Shown here: piece after piece, positions 1 through 8,709 of the stretch
Layout: every line of letters starts with the position of its first letter
Position numbering within the stretch: position 1 is the stretch's first letter
NCBI RefSeq assembly: GCF_052065755.1
Contig: NZ_JBQHTK010000001.1
Coordinates: forward strand, 375,293-439,292
Direction of reading: 5' to 3'
Length of the DNA stretch: 64,000 bases
Source of the DNA: Allocoprococcus sp004560705
GTDB taxonomy: Bacteria; Bacillota; Clostridia; Lachnospirales; Lachnospiraceae
Position numbers and translations under genes: made by a program
Notes under the pieces: model-generated
Database searches by the model: none
Told to the model about the DNA's origin: nothing
The model's input: the letters and a program-made list of their open reading frames with translations, nothing else

Positions 1-917
1 TTACGTGCTGATAATACGATACCAGCAATAGCTGCAAGGAATCCCATGTTTGTATATACCCAGAAGAATACTTTTCTGGTATCAATACCGGAAAGTCTTG
101 CAGCCTTTGCATTACCACCCAATGCATAAATCTGACGACCCGGTACCGTCTTACTTGTAATGAAATGGTAAATACCAACAATAACAGCCATAATAATGAG
201 CACAATTGGAATACCATTGTATCTTGCAAGTTTGTAGAAGAAGAACCATACGATTGCAATGATAATTGCAAGTTTTACAATTGTCTGCCATGGAGTAACA
301 ATTGCAAGACCGTATTTCTGTCTTGTCTTAATAGATTTTAATTCTGATAAAATGATCAGGGCTGTTGCAACAATTGCAACGATAATACATACGATATCAA
401 GTGTACCTGATCCCATCTGGATTTTATTTGTAATAAAGAAACCAGCACCAACCTTTACATATGCATCCGGAAGCGGTCCTACTGTCTTTGATTCAAGAAG
501 TGTGTATGTAAGACCACGGCCAATAAGCATACCTGCCAGAGTAACTACGAATGGCGGGATATCAAGGTAGGCAATAAAAAATCCGTTAAATGCACCAAAA
601 GCAGTTCCAACAAGGATAGTAATAAGGAAAGCAAGCGCAATGCTCATGCCATTTTCAACTACCAATTTTGCAGCAATTGCACCACAGAGTGCGACATAAG
701 AACCAACACCAAGGTCAACGTTACCAGTTAATACACAAAGCAGCATACCGGTTGCAAGAATGACAACGTAACTGTTCTGCATGATCAGGTTGTTCATATT
801 CATAGGTGTTGCATTAATTCCACCTGTCATGAAATAAAAGATAATATAAATTGCAATCAAAGCAAATACCATACCGAATTGCTTTAAATCAAGATTAACT
901 GTTTTTTTCTTCTCCAT
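1..917 (-). CDS. mmsB: Sugar ABC transporter permease (MmsB/GguB type), partial
   Basis: Inner-membrane permease of a monosaccharide ABC importer. Reading leftward from the ATG at 915-917, 305 codons are open to the window edge; the family is usually near 390 residues, so the C-terminus is missing. The N-terminus is short and basic (MEKKKTVNLD). It is followed by many hydrophobic segments and by family-typical stretches such as NVDLGVGS near residue 65 and GIDTRKVFFWVYT near the visible end. It starts 2 bp after the stop of the ATPase gene, so the two are translationally coupled and form one operon with the binding protein at 2670-3785. The sugar is inferred from relatives (xylose, arabinose, galactose or glucose) and is not shown by the sequence. 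Confidence 0.85.
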   Translation of the reverse strand, partial: MEKKKTVNLDLKQFGMVFALIAIYIIFYFMTGGINATPMNMNNLIMQNSYVVILATGMLLCVLTGNVDLGVGSYVALCGAIAAKLVVENGMSIALAFLITILVGTAFGAFNGFFIAYLDIPPFVVTLAGMLIGRGLTYTLLESKTVGPLPDAYVKVGAGFFITNKIQMGSGTLDIVCIIVAIVATALIILSELKSIKTRQKYGLAIVTPWQTIVKLAIIIAIVWFFFYKLARYNGIPIVLIIMAVIVGIYHFITSKTVPGRQIYALGGNAKAARLSGIDTRKVFFWVYTNMGFLAAIAGIVLSAR

Positions 918-919
918 TG

Positions 920-2479
920 TTATTCCCCTTTCCTGTTATTATGCTGCATAATGCATTTCATAATCTTTTCCTGAGATAACTCTTCTTTTGATAATTCTCC
1001 TGCGATCTGTCCTTCGTTCAGTACATAGGTTCTATCACAGGTTCCAATGATTTCCGGCATTTCAGAAGAGATAACGATGACCGCTTTTCCAGCCTTTGCC
1101 AAATCATTAATTGCACAATAAATCTCGTATTTTGCACCAACGTCAATACCACGGGTAGGTTCATCCAGAATCAGTACATCCGGCTCTGTCAACATCCATT
1201 TCGACAAAACTACTTTCTGCTGGTTACCACCTGACAAGGAACCAACCGCCTGGTCAATGGAGTTTGCTTTGATGTTAATGAGCTTTTTGTATTTCTCTGC
1301 CGCAAGCACTTCTTCATTGGCATTTACAATACCATTCTTAGAGAAGAATCCACGAAGGGCAGCCAATGTCATGTTCCATTTAATGTCATTGATCAATACA
1401 AGTCCATATGTCTTTCTGTCTTCAGAAGTATATGCAATCTTATTAGCGATTGCATCTCTTACATTCTTGATCTTAACTTCTTTTCCGTGCATAAAAATCT
1501 GTCCGGAAATTTTCTGACCATACTCACGTCCGAAAAGACTCATTGCGAACTCAGTTCTTCCTGCCCCCATCAGACCAGCAAGTCCTACAACCTCTCCTGC
1601 ACGAACTTTAATATTCACATTCTTCAGTACCTGACGGTTCGCATCTTCCGGATGGAATACATTCCAGTTTTTCACTTCCAGGACAACATCTCCGATCGGG
1701 CATTCCTCCGGATTTCTTTCCGGATAACGGTTTGTCAGCTCACGGCCAACCATTCCCTTAATGATACGGTCTTCTGAAAAATCATCAATTCCTTTTGTAA
1801 GAGTTTCAATCGTGTGTCCATCACGGATAACAGTGATAGCATCTGCGACATAGCTGATCTCATTCAGTTTGTGTGAGATGATGATACATGTAATTCCCTG
1901 TTCTTTCAGTTTCAGCATGATCTCCAAAAGCTGTGCACTTTCTTCATCATTCAATGCTGCAGTCGGTTCATCCAGAATCAACAGATCAACCTTTTTAGCA
2001 AGCGCTTTTGCAATCTCGATCAGCTGCTGCTTTCCTACACCCAACGTGTTGATCGGCGCATCCAGATTTTCGTTGTAAAGTCCAACCTTTTCCAGCATTG
2101 CCTGGGCTTTATTATGCGTCTGTGTCCAGTCAATAACTCCCTTCATAGAAGTCTGCTCATTTCCCATAAAAACGTTTTCTGCGATAGAAAGATATGGGCT
2201 AAGTGCAAGTTCCTGATGAATAATTACAATACCTTTTTTCTCACTGTCCTTAATGTTGTGATTTTTCACGATTTCTCCGTTATAAACGATATCACCAGAA
2301 TATGTACCGAACGGATAGATACCGGATAATACATTCATCAAGGTTGATTTTCCAGCACCATTTTCACCGCAAAGTGCATGAATCTCACCGCGTTTAACCT
2401 TAAGGTTTACATCGTCCAACGCCTTTACGCCTGAGAATTCTTTGGTGATATGGTTCATTTCCAGAATGTAATCAGACAT
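920..2479 (-). CDS. mmsA: Sugar ABC transporter ATP-binding protein (MmsA/GguA type)
   Basis: Tandem-domain ATPase of 519 residues powering monosaccharide import. The first domain has Walker A GENGAGKST at residues 38-46 and Walker B LLILDEPTAAL. The second has the degenerate GLMGAGRTE loop usual in sugar importers, followed by LSGGNQQK and LILDEPTRGIDVG. The open frame extends 46 codons upstream to 2617. I chose the ATG at 2477-2479 because AAAAGGAGC lies just upstream and the family begins MSDYILEM-like. It lies between the binding-protein and permease genes on the same strand. A hairpin before it probably lowers its expression relative to the binding protein. Confidence 0.92.
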   Translation of the reverse strand: MSDYILEMNHITKEFSGVKALDDVNLKVKRGEIHALCGENGAGKSTLMNVLSGIYPFGTYSGDIVYNGEIVKNHNIKDSEKKGIVIIHQELALSPYLSIAENVFMGNEQTSMKGVIDWTQTHNKAQAMLEKVGLYNENLDAPINTLGVGKQQLIEIAKALAKKVDLLILDEPTAALNDEESAQLLEIMLKLKEQGITCIIISHKLNEISYVADAITVIRDGHTIETLTKGIDDFSEDRIIKGMVGRELTNRYPERNPEECPIGDVVLEVKNWNVFHPEDANRQVLKNVNIKVRAGEVVGLAGLMGAGRTEFAMSLFGREYGQKISGQIFMHGKEVKIKNVRDAIANKIAYTSEDRKTYGLVLINDIKWNMTLAALRGFFSKNGIVNANEEVLAAEKYKKLINIKANSIDQAVGSLSGGNQQKVVLSKWMLTEPDVLILDEPTRGIDVGAKYEIYCAINDLAKAGKAVIVISSEMPEIIGTCDRTYVLNEGQIAGELSKEELSQEKIMKCIMQHNNRKGE

Positions 2480-2622
2480 TTTCTCAGCTCCTTTTCTTTT
2501 ATATTTCCAAAGCCTTGCGGCTTCGTTTTCAAACTCAAACTCCCCCTGCTCATGCCTGAGGTTTCTTCTGTTCCCCGAATCACTTCCAGGGACCTTACTT
2601 CGTAATAAGGATTTCAAAAATC

Positions 2623-2650
2623 AGGGCGGCAGCAATATCGCCGCCGCCCT
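2623..2650 (-). terminator. Intercistronic hairpin after the binding-protein gene
   Basis: AGGGCGGC (2623-2630) pairs with GCCGCCCT (2643-2650), an 8-bp GC-rich stem. On the minus strand it is followed only by GATTTTTG, a weak U-tract. It lies 20 bp after the stop of the binding-protein gene and before the ATPase gene. A leaky terminator or RNA-stabilising hairpin here would give excess binding protein, as is common in ABC operons. Confidence 0.6.
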
Positions 2651-2669
2651 ATCTTAAACATTATTCAGA

Positions 2670-3785
2670 TTATTCTGCGTTCTGAATTTCTTCTTCTGTG
2701 TAGTATCCACTGTCTACTACGAGTTCTTTGTAGTTATCTTTATCAAGAGCTACTGGTTCGCAAAGGTAAGAAGGTACAACCAATTTGCCATTGTCGTATG
2801 TTTCAGTATCGTTGATTTCCGGTTCTTTTCCTTCAAGCACTGCCTGAACCATTGTTACACATTTTTCTGCAAGAAGTCCTGTGTCTTTGAAGATTGTAGC
2901 TGTCTGTTTACCAGCAATGATATTCTTAACTGCCATAACTTCTGCATCCTGTCCTGTGATGATTGGCCAGTTTTCTTCAGTATATCCAGCACCTTCAAGA
3001 GCAGCTTTGATACCATATGAGAAGCCATCAAATGCTGAGCAGCAGATGTCAAGATCTTCGTCTGCATAGAATCCTGATAAGTAGTTCTCACAGTTCTGCT
3101 GAGCTGTTTCCTGAGACCATCTTAAGATACATGTATCCTCGAATGATGTTCTTCCTGATTTGCATACAAGCATTCCATTGTCAAGATACTGCTGAAGGAC
3201 GCCCATAACACCTTTGTGAAGAAGAACTGCGTTGTTGTCATCCGGAGATCCCATGAAGAATTCAATTGTCTGAGGCTCTGTGGCTGTCTTAAGTCCAGCT
3301 TTTTCTTCGATGTATTCACCAATCTTTCTACCAACACCTTCATTATCGAAAGATGCATAGTAGCTTACTGCATCTGTATCCATTAACAGACGGTCATAAG
3401 CGATAACCGGGATGTCATTGGACTTAGCCTGAGCAAGTACGTTAACCAGAGCTGAAGAGTCGATAGCTGCAACAACCAGGCAATTAGCACCTTTAGCAAT
3501 CATGTTCTCAATCTGAGAAACCTGTGCCTGAACATCGTCTTCTGCGTACTGAAGGTCTACTTCATATCCGATTCCCTCCAGTTTTTCTTTCATGTTCTTA
3601 CCGTCTCTGATCCATCTCTCTGAGCTCTGAGTCGGCATTGCTACACCTACTTTTTTACCATTATTCTCCGTCTTGCTTCCGCTGTCTCCGCTTCCACCTT
3701 CTCCAGACTTGTTACCGCATCCTGTAAACGCAAGCGAAAGTGCCATAACTGCTACAAGAGCTACACTGAGAATTCTCTTTTTCAT
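2670..3785 (-). CDS. chvE: Multiple-monosaccharide-binding lipoprotein (ChvE type)
   Basis: Extracytoplasmic sugar-binding lipoprotein, 371 residues, of the type I periplasmic-binding fold. The signal peptide ends in the lipobox FTGC (Cys23), followed by a Gly/Ser-rich linker. The body carries the family pattern: VGVAMPT near residue 47, AIDSSAL, IAYDRLL, and the C-terminal NYKELVVDSGYY seen in ChvE-like proteins. It is the first gene of the operon with mmsA and mmsB. The start is supported by AGGAGG 8-13 bases upstream. A promoter and several palindromes lie upstream at 3883-3997. The exact sugar cannot be read from the sequence. Confidence 0.88.
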   Translation of the reverse strand: MKKRILSVALVAVMALSLAFTGCGNKSGEGGSGDSGSKTENNGKKVGVAMPTQSSERWIRDGKNMKEKLEGIGYEVDLQYAEDDVQAQVSQIENMIAKGANCLVVAAIDSSALVNVLAQAKSNDIPVIAYDRLLMDTDAVSYYASFDNEGVGRKIGEYIEEKAGLKTATEPQTIEFFMGSPDDNNAVLLHKGVMGVLQQYLDNGMLVCKSGRTSFEDTCILRWSQETAQQNCENYLSGFYADEDLDICCSAFDGFSYGIKAALEGAGYTEENWPIITGQDAEVMAVKNIIAGKQTATIFKDTGLLAEKCVTMVQAVLEGKEPEINDTETYDNGKLVVPSYLCEPVALDKDNYKELVVDSGYYTEEEIQNAE

Positions 3786-3882
3786 GCTTCTTTTCCTCCT
3801 TTAAATTCTCTTAATGAGCGGATTATAAATTTTTTGTTGAATTTGTATAGTTTTCCGTCTCATCAATTTTGTTTATGGTATT

Positions 3883-3950
3883 AATATACAACACAACTTT
3901 TCATTTAGCAAGACGTAATATATTACAAAATCAAGTACAACTTTTTGTAC
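3883..3950 (-). promoter_or_regulatory. Promoter and palindromic operators upstream of chvE
   Basis: On the minus strand TTGCTA (3906-3911), a 17-bp spacer and TATATT (3883-3888) make a good sigma-A promoter, giving a leader of roughly 90 nt. Just upstream of the -35 is the perfect palindrome GTAATATATTAC (3915-3926), then GTACAA-N4-TTGTAC (3935-3950); a third, TATGTATACATA, is at 3986-3997. These are candidate regulator sites. The rest of 3951-4210 is AT-rich with no convincing gene; the short frames there run through low-complexity sequence on both strands. Confidence 0.55.
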
Positions 3951-4210
3951 AAATTTTAAACTTGTATTTATTTGTATATAAGTTGTATGTATACATATTT
4001 TATTTTTTTCGCGGCAATACATCAAAATATGTACAAAAACTATCGTATTATTTCTACGTTTTTTTACTTGACATGATATTATTAAGAAAATCTGTATTAA
4101 TCCATACATACAAAACAATTCTATTAAAAAAGCCACAAAACATCTCTCTTATATTTTCCAGATGCTCTGCAGCTTAGTTTTTATATTCTATTCCTATATC
4201 AACTACTATT

Positions 4211-4654
4211 CTATTGTCGTTCTTCAATCGCCATGATCATATCCACTCGATCCTGATGACGTCCGCCCTTGAATTCTGCATTCAGCCACTCATCAAGAAT
4301 CATCTTTGCAGTCTCTATACCAATGACTCTTGCACCAAATGCAAGTATATTCGCATTATTATGTTCTCTTGCCATTCTTGCTGTATATGGTTCCGAACAT
4401 ACGGCAGCCCGAATACCATGTACTTTATTCGCAGCAAGTGAAATTCCCAGACCTGTTCCGCAAATCGCAATTCCCAATTCAACTTCTCCATTTACAACTG
4501 CATGCGCAATCTTTTCGCCGTATTCGGGATAATTGCAGCTTTCATATGAATCTGTTCCGTAGTTTATGACTTCGTAACCTTTCTCAACCAGGTATTCGAC
4601 GACCTGTTTTTTCATGTCAACAGCAGAATGATCATTCGCAACTCCTATTTTCAT
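4211..4654 (-). CDS. rpiB: RpiB/LacAB family sugar-phosphate isomerase
   Basis: Cytoplasmic isomerase of 147 residues, most likely ribose-5-phosphate isomerase B, interconverting ribose 5-phosphate and ribulose 5-phosphate. The N-terminus MKIGVANDHSA contains the DH pair (Asp8, His9). The active-site Cys65 lies in CGTGLGIS, and EHNNANILAFGAR follows, all family hallmarks. The start has AGGAGAATGTTA upstream. It lies between two sugar-binding-protein genes but has its own strong promoter at 4705-4733. A sugar-specific role (for example allose or galactose 6-phosphate) is possible because LacA/LacB share the fold. Confidence 0.85.
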   Translation of the reverse strand: MKIGVANDHSAVDMKKQVVEYLVEKGYEVINYGTDSYESCNYPEYGEKIAHAVVNGEVELGIAICGTGLGISLAANKVHGIRAAVCSEPYTARMAREHNNANILAFGARVIGIETAKMILDEWLNAEFKGGRHQDRVDMIMAIEERQ

Positions 4655-4704
4655 ATTAACATTCTCCTTTTTTCATACTCAAAATGATTTTACAAGCTAG
4701 TTTT

Positions 4705-4733
4705 ATTATAAGCATACAGTTCTTCGTAGTCAA
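4705..4733 (-). promoter_or_regulatory. Sigma-A promoter for rpiB
   Basis: On the minus strand TTGACT (4728-4733), a 17-bp spacer and a perfect TATAAT (4705-4710). It lies about 50 bp upstream of the rpiB start and directly after the end of the orphan binding-protein gene, so rpiB need not rely on read-through. Confidence 0.8.
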
Positions 4734-4751
4734 GAATGTGAAATAAAGAGT

Positions 4752-5777
4752 TTAATATGATCTTTTTTCTATAACTTCTTCAAGATCGTTATTGATATCG
4801 TAATAGCTTTCTTTCACATATTGCTTTTTATCAATATTGATTCCTGCCTCTAATTTTTGAATAATTTCAGCTGTTTTGGGTGCTAGAAAAGGTGTACATT
4901 CAAAAGATATATTGATTTTCCCTTCCTGCACTGCTTCAAGGCCTTCTCTACTCGCATCAAAAGAAATTAGAATGACATCCCCGTCCGATCCTGAACTCAT
5001 ATTTTTTTCTCCCAGTGCATCAATTACGCCCATGGCCATTTGATCGTTTTCCGCTATAACAACATCAATTTTATCCTCATTTTCAAGAAACATCAACATG
5101 ACTTCTTTTGCAGTTGTTCTATCATTTTCAGCTGTTTGCTGTCCTACGATTCTCCAGTTTGAATGCTTTCCGAGTATTTTCTGATATCCTTCCGCTCTCT
5201 CCATTTGCTCCGGCGAACCGATACTCCCCTGAATCATCGCAATGTCCAATTCTTCTTCGTCCTCGGCTTTATCTTCTTTATCCAGATGATCTTCAAGCCA
5301 TTTCAGTGCCTGTTTACCTTGTTCTTCATAGTTACTTCCAATCCAGCATTCATACATAGAAGCATCGCTTTCATCAATCTGCTGATTGACAAGAATAACG
5401 GAACTTCCAGCGCGTTTTACGTCTTCCAGTGCTTCTTCCCATCCCATTTCCGCAACCGGATTCAACAAAATATAGTCCACGCCTTCTTCCGCAAATGCAC
5501 GAATAGCCTCAATCTGTTTTTCCTGATCATTTCCGGCATCCTTAAATAAAAATCTATATCCGTTTTCCTCTGTAAAGATTGATTGAAAAGATTCTGTATT
5601 TGCCTCTTTCCACGCAGAGTCCTCTCCTCCCTGAACCATTCCTACCGTTATTAGATAATCAAATTCTTCCTGCTGTCCACTTCCATTTCTTCGTTCTCCA
5701 GTGCATCCAAGTCCAATTTTTGAAATTACAAAGGCTAAACATATTGCCGTCATAAGAGCAGCTGTTTTCCATTTCAT
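4752..5777 (-). CDS. Orphan sugar-binding lipoprotein (type I periplasmic-binding fold)
   Basis: Secreted substrate-binding protein of 341 residues. The signal peptide ends at Cys25 in a lipobox-like IGLGC, and an acidic, Gln-rich linker follows. The body has the sugar-binding-protein pattern: YLITVGMVQGG, YILLNPVAEMGW, VILVNQQIDES, DVVIAENDQMAMGVIDALG and VILISFDAS. No permease or ATPase accompanies it. It could serve another transporter or act as the sensing partner of a signalling system elsewhere. The start is ATG at 5775-5777 with GGGTGA upstream; a TTG one codon earlier is an alternative. It lies just after the rplQ operon terminator. Confidence 0.75.
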   Translation of the reverse strand: MKWKTAALMTAICLAFVISKIGLGCTGERRNGSGQQEEFDYLITVGMVQGGEDSAWKEANTESFQSIFTEENGYRFLFKDAGNDQEKQIEAIRAFAEEGVDYILLNPVAEMGWEEALEDVKRAGSSVILVNQQIDESDASMYECWIGSNYEEQGKQALKWLEDHLDKEDKAEDEEELDIAMIQGSIGSPEQMERAEGYQKILGKHSNWRIVGQQTAENDRTTAKEVMLMFLENEDKIDVVIAENDQMAMGVIDALGEKNMSSGSDGDVILISFDASREGLEAVQEGKINISFECTPFLAPKTAEIIQKLEAGINIDKKQYVKESYYDINNDLEEVIEKRSY

Positions 5778-5810
5778 CAAGGTTCACCCTTTCGCAAATA
5801 TTATTTCAAA

Positions 5811-5845
5811 TTTGAAAAGACCGCACATCATTATGATATGCGGTC
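5811..5845 (-). terminator. Terminator of the ribosomal protein operon
   Basis: GACCGCA (5839-5845 on the minus strand) pairs with TGCGGTC (5819-5825), with an inner ATCAT/ATGAT extension, followed by TTTTCAAATTT. It starts about 20 bp after the rplQ stop and closes the long operon. Confidence 0.75.
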
Positions 5846-5864
5846 ACATTTTTATAGTTAAGTT

Positions 5865-6401
5865 CTATACTAATTCGATAAGAACTTCCATTGCAGCGTC
5901 ACCTTTACGCTGTCCAATTTTAATAATTCTTGTATATCCACCATTACGATCTGCATATTTCGGCGCAATTTCTGTAAACAGTTTATCTACAAGATCTACT
6001 TCTTTCGTATTTTTTCTTCTTCCTGCTGCAGCAGTCGGTACTTCTGTTACAGGATAAAGAACTTTGAGCATCTGACGTCTTGCATGAAGTCGTGACGGAT
6101 TATCCTTTTTGATTGTCTTTTCAACTTCATCGTAAACGGTTACTCTCTTACCGTCAACAACTTCTTTTACTCTCTTTCCGTCTTTGTCTTTTCTTGCAAC
6201 TTTCGCTTTGATAGTTACTTCTTCATAATTATCTTTTTCTTTTACAGCAAGAGCAATCAGGCCTTCTGTAATCTTGCGGATTTCTTTTGCCTTAGCTTCT
6301 GTTGTTTTGATCTTTCCATGCTGAAGTAACATCGTTACCTGATTTCTTAATAAAGCTTTTCTCTGACTTGATGTTCTGCCAAGTTTTCTATATTTTGCCA
6401 T
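5865..6401 (-). CDS. rplQ: Large-subunit ribosomal protein bL17, long form
   Basis: Last gene of the operon, 178 residues. The N-terminus (YRKLGRTSSQRKALLRNQ) and C-terminus (YADRNGGYTRIIKIG, then EVLIELV) are standard bL17. Ordinary bL17 has 115-130 residues. The extra length is a charged insert of about 50 residues (roughly 55-105) around the conserved LHARRQ, plus a stretch before the LFTEIAP block. The insert is in frame and lysine-rich, so it looks like a lineage-specific surface extension, not an error. It follows rpoA, the classical order. Confidence 0.95.
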   Translation of the reverse strand: MAKYRKLGRTSSQRKALLRNQVTMLLQHGKIKTTEAKAKEIRKITEGLIALAVKEKDNYEEVTIKAKVARKDKDGKRVKEVVDGKRVTVYDEVEKTIKKDNPSRLHARRQMLKVLYPVTEVPTAAAGRRKNTKEVDLVDKLFTEIAPKYADRNGGYTRIIKIGQRKGDAAMEVLIELV

Positions 6402-6528
6402 TTTCTTAATCCTCCATTTATTTGGGACATATCACGTGCTTCTTTGGACTTACCGGGATATGCCATCTGGTTATGCTTTCATCGGGCTTACTAGCCAGAT
6501 AGTTACCTGAAAGGCAGAGCCATATGCT

Positions 6529-7488
6529 CTATTCCTCTCCCTGACTTAATTCCAAGCCAAGTTCTTTTAATTTAGCCAGAACTTCTTCGAGTGATTTACG
6601 TCCGAGGTTACGAACTTTCATCATATCTTCAGGCGTTCTGTTTGTAAGTTCTTCTACCGTATTGATACCTGCTCTCTTCAGACAATTGTATGAACGTACT
6701 GAAAGTTCAAGTTCATCAATACTCATTTCAAGTACTTTTTCTTTTTCATCATCTTCTTTTTCAATCATAACTTCTGCAGCCTGAGCTACTTCAGAAAGAT
6801 CAATAAATAATTTCAGATGTTCATTGAGTACTTTTGCTGCCAGACTGACTGCTTCATCCGGCAAAAGTGTTCCATTAGTCCATACATCCAACGTAAGCTT
6901 ATCAAAATCTGTGATCTGGCCAACACGCGTATTCTGTACTGTAAGGTTTACACGTTCAACCGGGGTGTAAATGGAATCAATCGGAATCACGCCAATCGGC
7001 ATATCTTCCGTCTTATTCTTGTCAGCGCCCACATATCCCCTTCCCTTTGTAATGGTCAGTTCCATGTAAAGCTTGCTGTCAGTTCCGCCATTCAATGTAG
7101 CAATCACTGTATCAGGATTCATGATTTCAATATCAGAATCAGCCTGAATATCTGCTCCCGTTACGACACCTTCACCTTCAAACTCAATATAAGCCGTTTT
7201 CGGTTCATCTGTTTCGGAAGTATTCTTGATTGCCAGGGATTTCAAATTCATGATGATTTCAGTTACATCTTCCTTAACTCCAGGAATGGAGCTGAATTCA
7301 TGCAGTACACCGTCGATTTTAATCTGGCTGATTGCTGCACCCGGTAAAGAAGAAAGCATAATTCTTCTCAAAGAGTTACCCAACGTCGTACCATATCCTC
7401 TTTCCAAAGGTTCTACTACGAATCTGCCATATTTTTTATCTTCAGAAATTTCTGTAATTTCAATATTTGGTTTATTAAAATCAAACAC
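6529..7488 (-). CDS. rpoA: RNA polymerase alpha subunit
   Basis: 319 residues. The N-terminal assembly domain (1-230) has RYGRFVVEPLERGYGTTLGNSLRR-like sequence, including GTTLGNSLRRIMLSSLPG. An acidic linker (EKEDDEKEK) precedes the C-terminal domain, which binds DNA and activators and carries LSVRSYNCLKRAGINTVEEL and RNLGRKSLEEV. The alpha dimer scaffolds polymerase assembly. It lies between rpsD and rplQ. A 155-bp gap with a hairpin separates it from rpsD. Confidence 0.98.
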   Translation of the reverse strand: MFDFNKPNIEITEISEDKKYGRFVVEPLERGYGTTLGNSLRRIMLSSLPGAAISQIKIDGVLHEFSSIPGVKEDVTEIIMNLKSLAIKNTSETDEPKTAYIEFEGEGVVTGADIQADSDIEIMNPDTVIATLNGGTDSKLYMELTITKGRGYVGADKNKTEDMPIGVIPIDSIYTPVERVNLTVQNTRVGQITDFDKLTLDVWTNGTLLPDEAVSLAAKVLNEHLKLFIDLSEVAQAAEVMIEKEDDEKEKVLEMSIDELELSVRSYNCLKRAGINTVEELTNRTPEDMMKVRNLGRKSLEEVLAKLKELGLELSQGEE

Positions 7489-7585
7489 TATTTTGGTCCC
7501 TCCTTATGGGTTTTTGAATGTTGAGGGTTGCTTTGTCCCGGACCCTCCTCCCTGCAGGATAGCCGGGTATTCTTTTCAACAGCAC

Positions 7586-7616
7586 CTTAACGAACCCGAA
7601 AATCAGGTTCGTTAAG
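7586..7616 (-). promoter_or_regulatory. Perfect 11-bp hairpin between rpsD and rpoA
   Basis: CTTAACGAACC (7586-7596) is fully complementary to GGTTCGTTAAG (7606-7616) around a 9-nt loop. No U-run follows on the minus strand, so this is not an ordinary terminator. An RNA-processing or stability element inside the operon transcript is more likely. Confidence 0.5.
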
Positions 7617-7643
7617 TACTGCATCTTCTTAAATGAATGCGTT

Positions 7644-8237
7644 TTATTTAGAATATAACTCGACAATCATCATTTCGTCTACCGGAACATCAATTGCTTC
7701 GCGAAGCGGAAGTTCTTTTACCGTTCCCTTTAAAGCTTCCGGATCTGCTTCAAGCCAATCCGGAACCATGCGTCCAGCAGTCACTTCCATAATGTCTTTG
7801 TATCTCTGAAGGCTCTTCTTTCCTTCTTTGATTTCGATAACATCACCGGCTTTGATCTGGTATGATGGAATGTTTACCTGTTTTCCATTCACAAGTACAT
7901 GCTTATGATCCACAATCTGTCTTGCTTCACGTCTTGTTCTGGCAAATCCGAGACGGAAAATTACGTTATCCAGTCTTGATTCAAGAAGAACCATCAGGTT
8001 ATCACCTGTCATACCTTTCATACGATCTGCTCTTTCAAAGTAGTTTCTGAAAGGTTTCTCTAATACACCATAGATAAATTTAGCTTTCTGCTTCTCGCGT
8101 AACTGCAGACCATACTCGCTCATTTTTCTATTAGATCTTTTCAACTGTCTGTTAGACTTTTTATCAATTCCTAAATATACCGGATCCATTCCTAATGAAC
8201 GGCATCTTTTCAGAACCGGAACTCTATTTACTGCCAT
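7644..8237 (-). CDS. rpsD: Small-subunit ribosomal protein uS4
   Basis: 197 residues. It has the N-terminal rRNA-binding region (CRSLGMDPVYLG) and the S4 domain with RLDNVIFRLGFARTRREARQIVDHKHVLVNG at about residues 90-125. Only one cysteine lies near the N-terminus, so the four-cysteine zinc knuckle of some S4 proteins is absent. S4 is a primary 16S rRNA binder and an autoregulator in many bacteria. It follows rpsK by 27 bp. Confidence 0.98.
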   Translation of the reverse strand: MAVNRVPVLKRCRSLGMDPVYLGIDKKSNRQLKRSNRKMSEYGLQLREKQKAKFIYGVLEKPFRNYFERADRMKGMTGDNLMVLLESRLDNVIFRLGFARTRREARQIVDHKHVLVNGKQVNIPSYQIKAGDVIEIKEGKKSLQRYKDIMEVTAGRMVPDWLEADPEALKGTVKELPLREAIDVPVDEMMIVELYSK

Positions 8238-8264
8238 GCTCTTTATCCTCCTATAATAATTCGA

Positions 8265-8660
8265 CTAGACTCTTCTTCTCTTCGGTGGGCGGCATCCATT
8301 GTGCGGTACCGGTGTTACGTCTCTGATGCTTGTTACATCAATTCCGCATGCCTGAAGTGCACGGATTGCTGCTTCTCTTCCTGAACCAGGTCCTTTTACG
8401 AATACATCTACTGATTTAAGACCATGAACTAAAGCTGCTTTAGCTGCCGTCTCTGCTGCCATCTGAGCTGCATAAGGAGTAGATTTCCTTGAACCTCTAA
8501 ATCCCAGACCACCTGCACTTGCCCATGATAAAGCATTTCCCTGAGCATCTGTCAAAGTAACGATTGTATTATTGAAAGATGACTGGATATGTGCCTGTCC
8601 GCGTTCAACGTTTTTCTTGACACGTTTTTTTGTCACTTTTTTTGTAACTTTTTTAGCCAT
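8265..8660 (-). CDS. rpsK: Small-subunit ribosomal protein uS11
   Basis: 131 residues, usual length. A lysine-rich start (KKVTKKVTKKRVKKN) is followed by AHIQSSFNNTIVTLTD and the C-terminal IRDVTPVPHNGCRPPKRRRV. It forms the 30S platform near the mRNA exit. It lies between rpsM and rpsD in the alpha operon order. Confidence 0.98.
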   Translation of the reverse strand: MAKKVTKKVTKKRVKKNVERGQAHIQSSFNNTIVTLTDAQGNALSWASAGGLGFRGSRKSTPYAAQMAAETAAKAALVHGLKSVDVFVKGPGSGREAAIRALQACGIDVTSIRDVTPVPHNGCRPPKRRRV

Positions 8661-8709
8661 AATAAAACTAACCTACACTTTCCTATTATACTGTTATCTG
8701 TTTCTCAAA

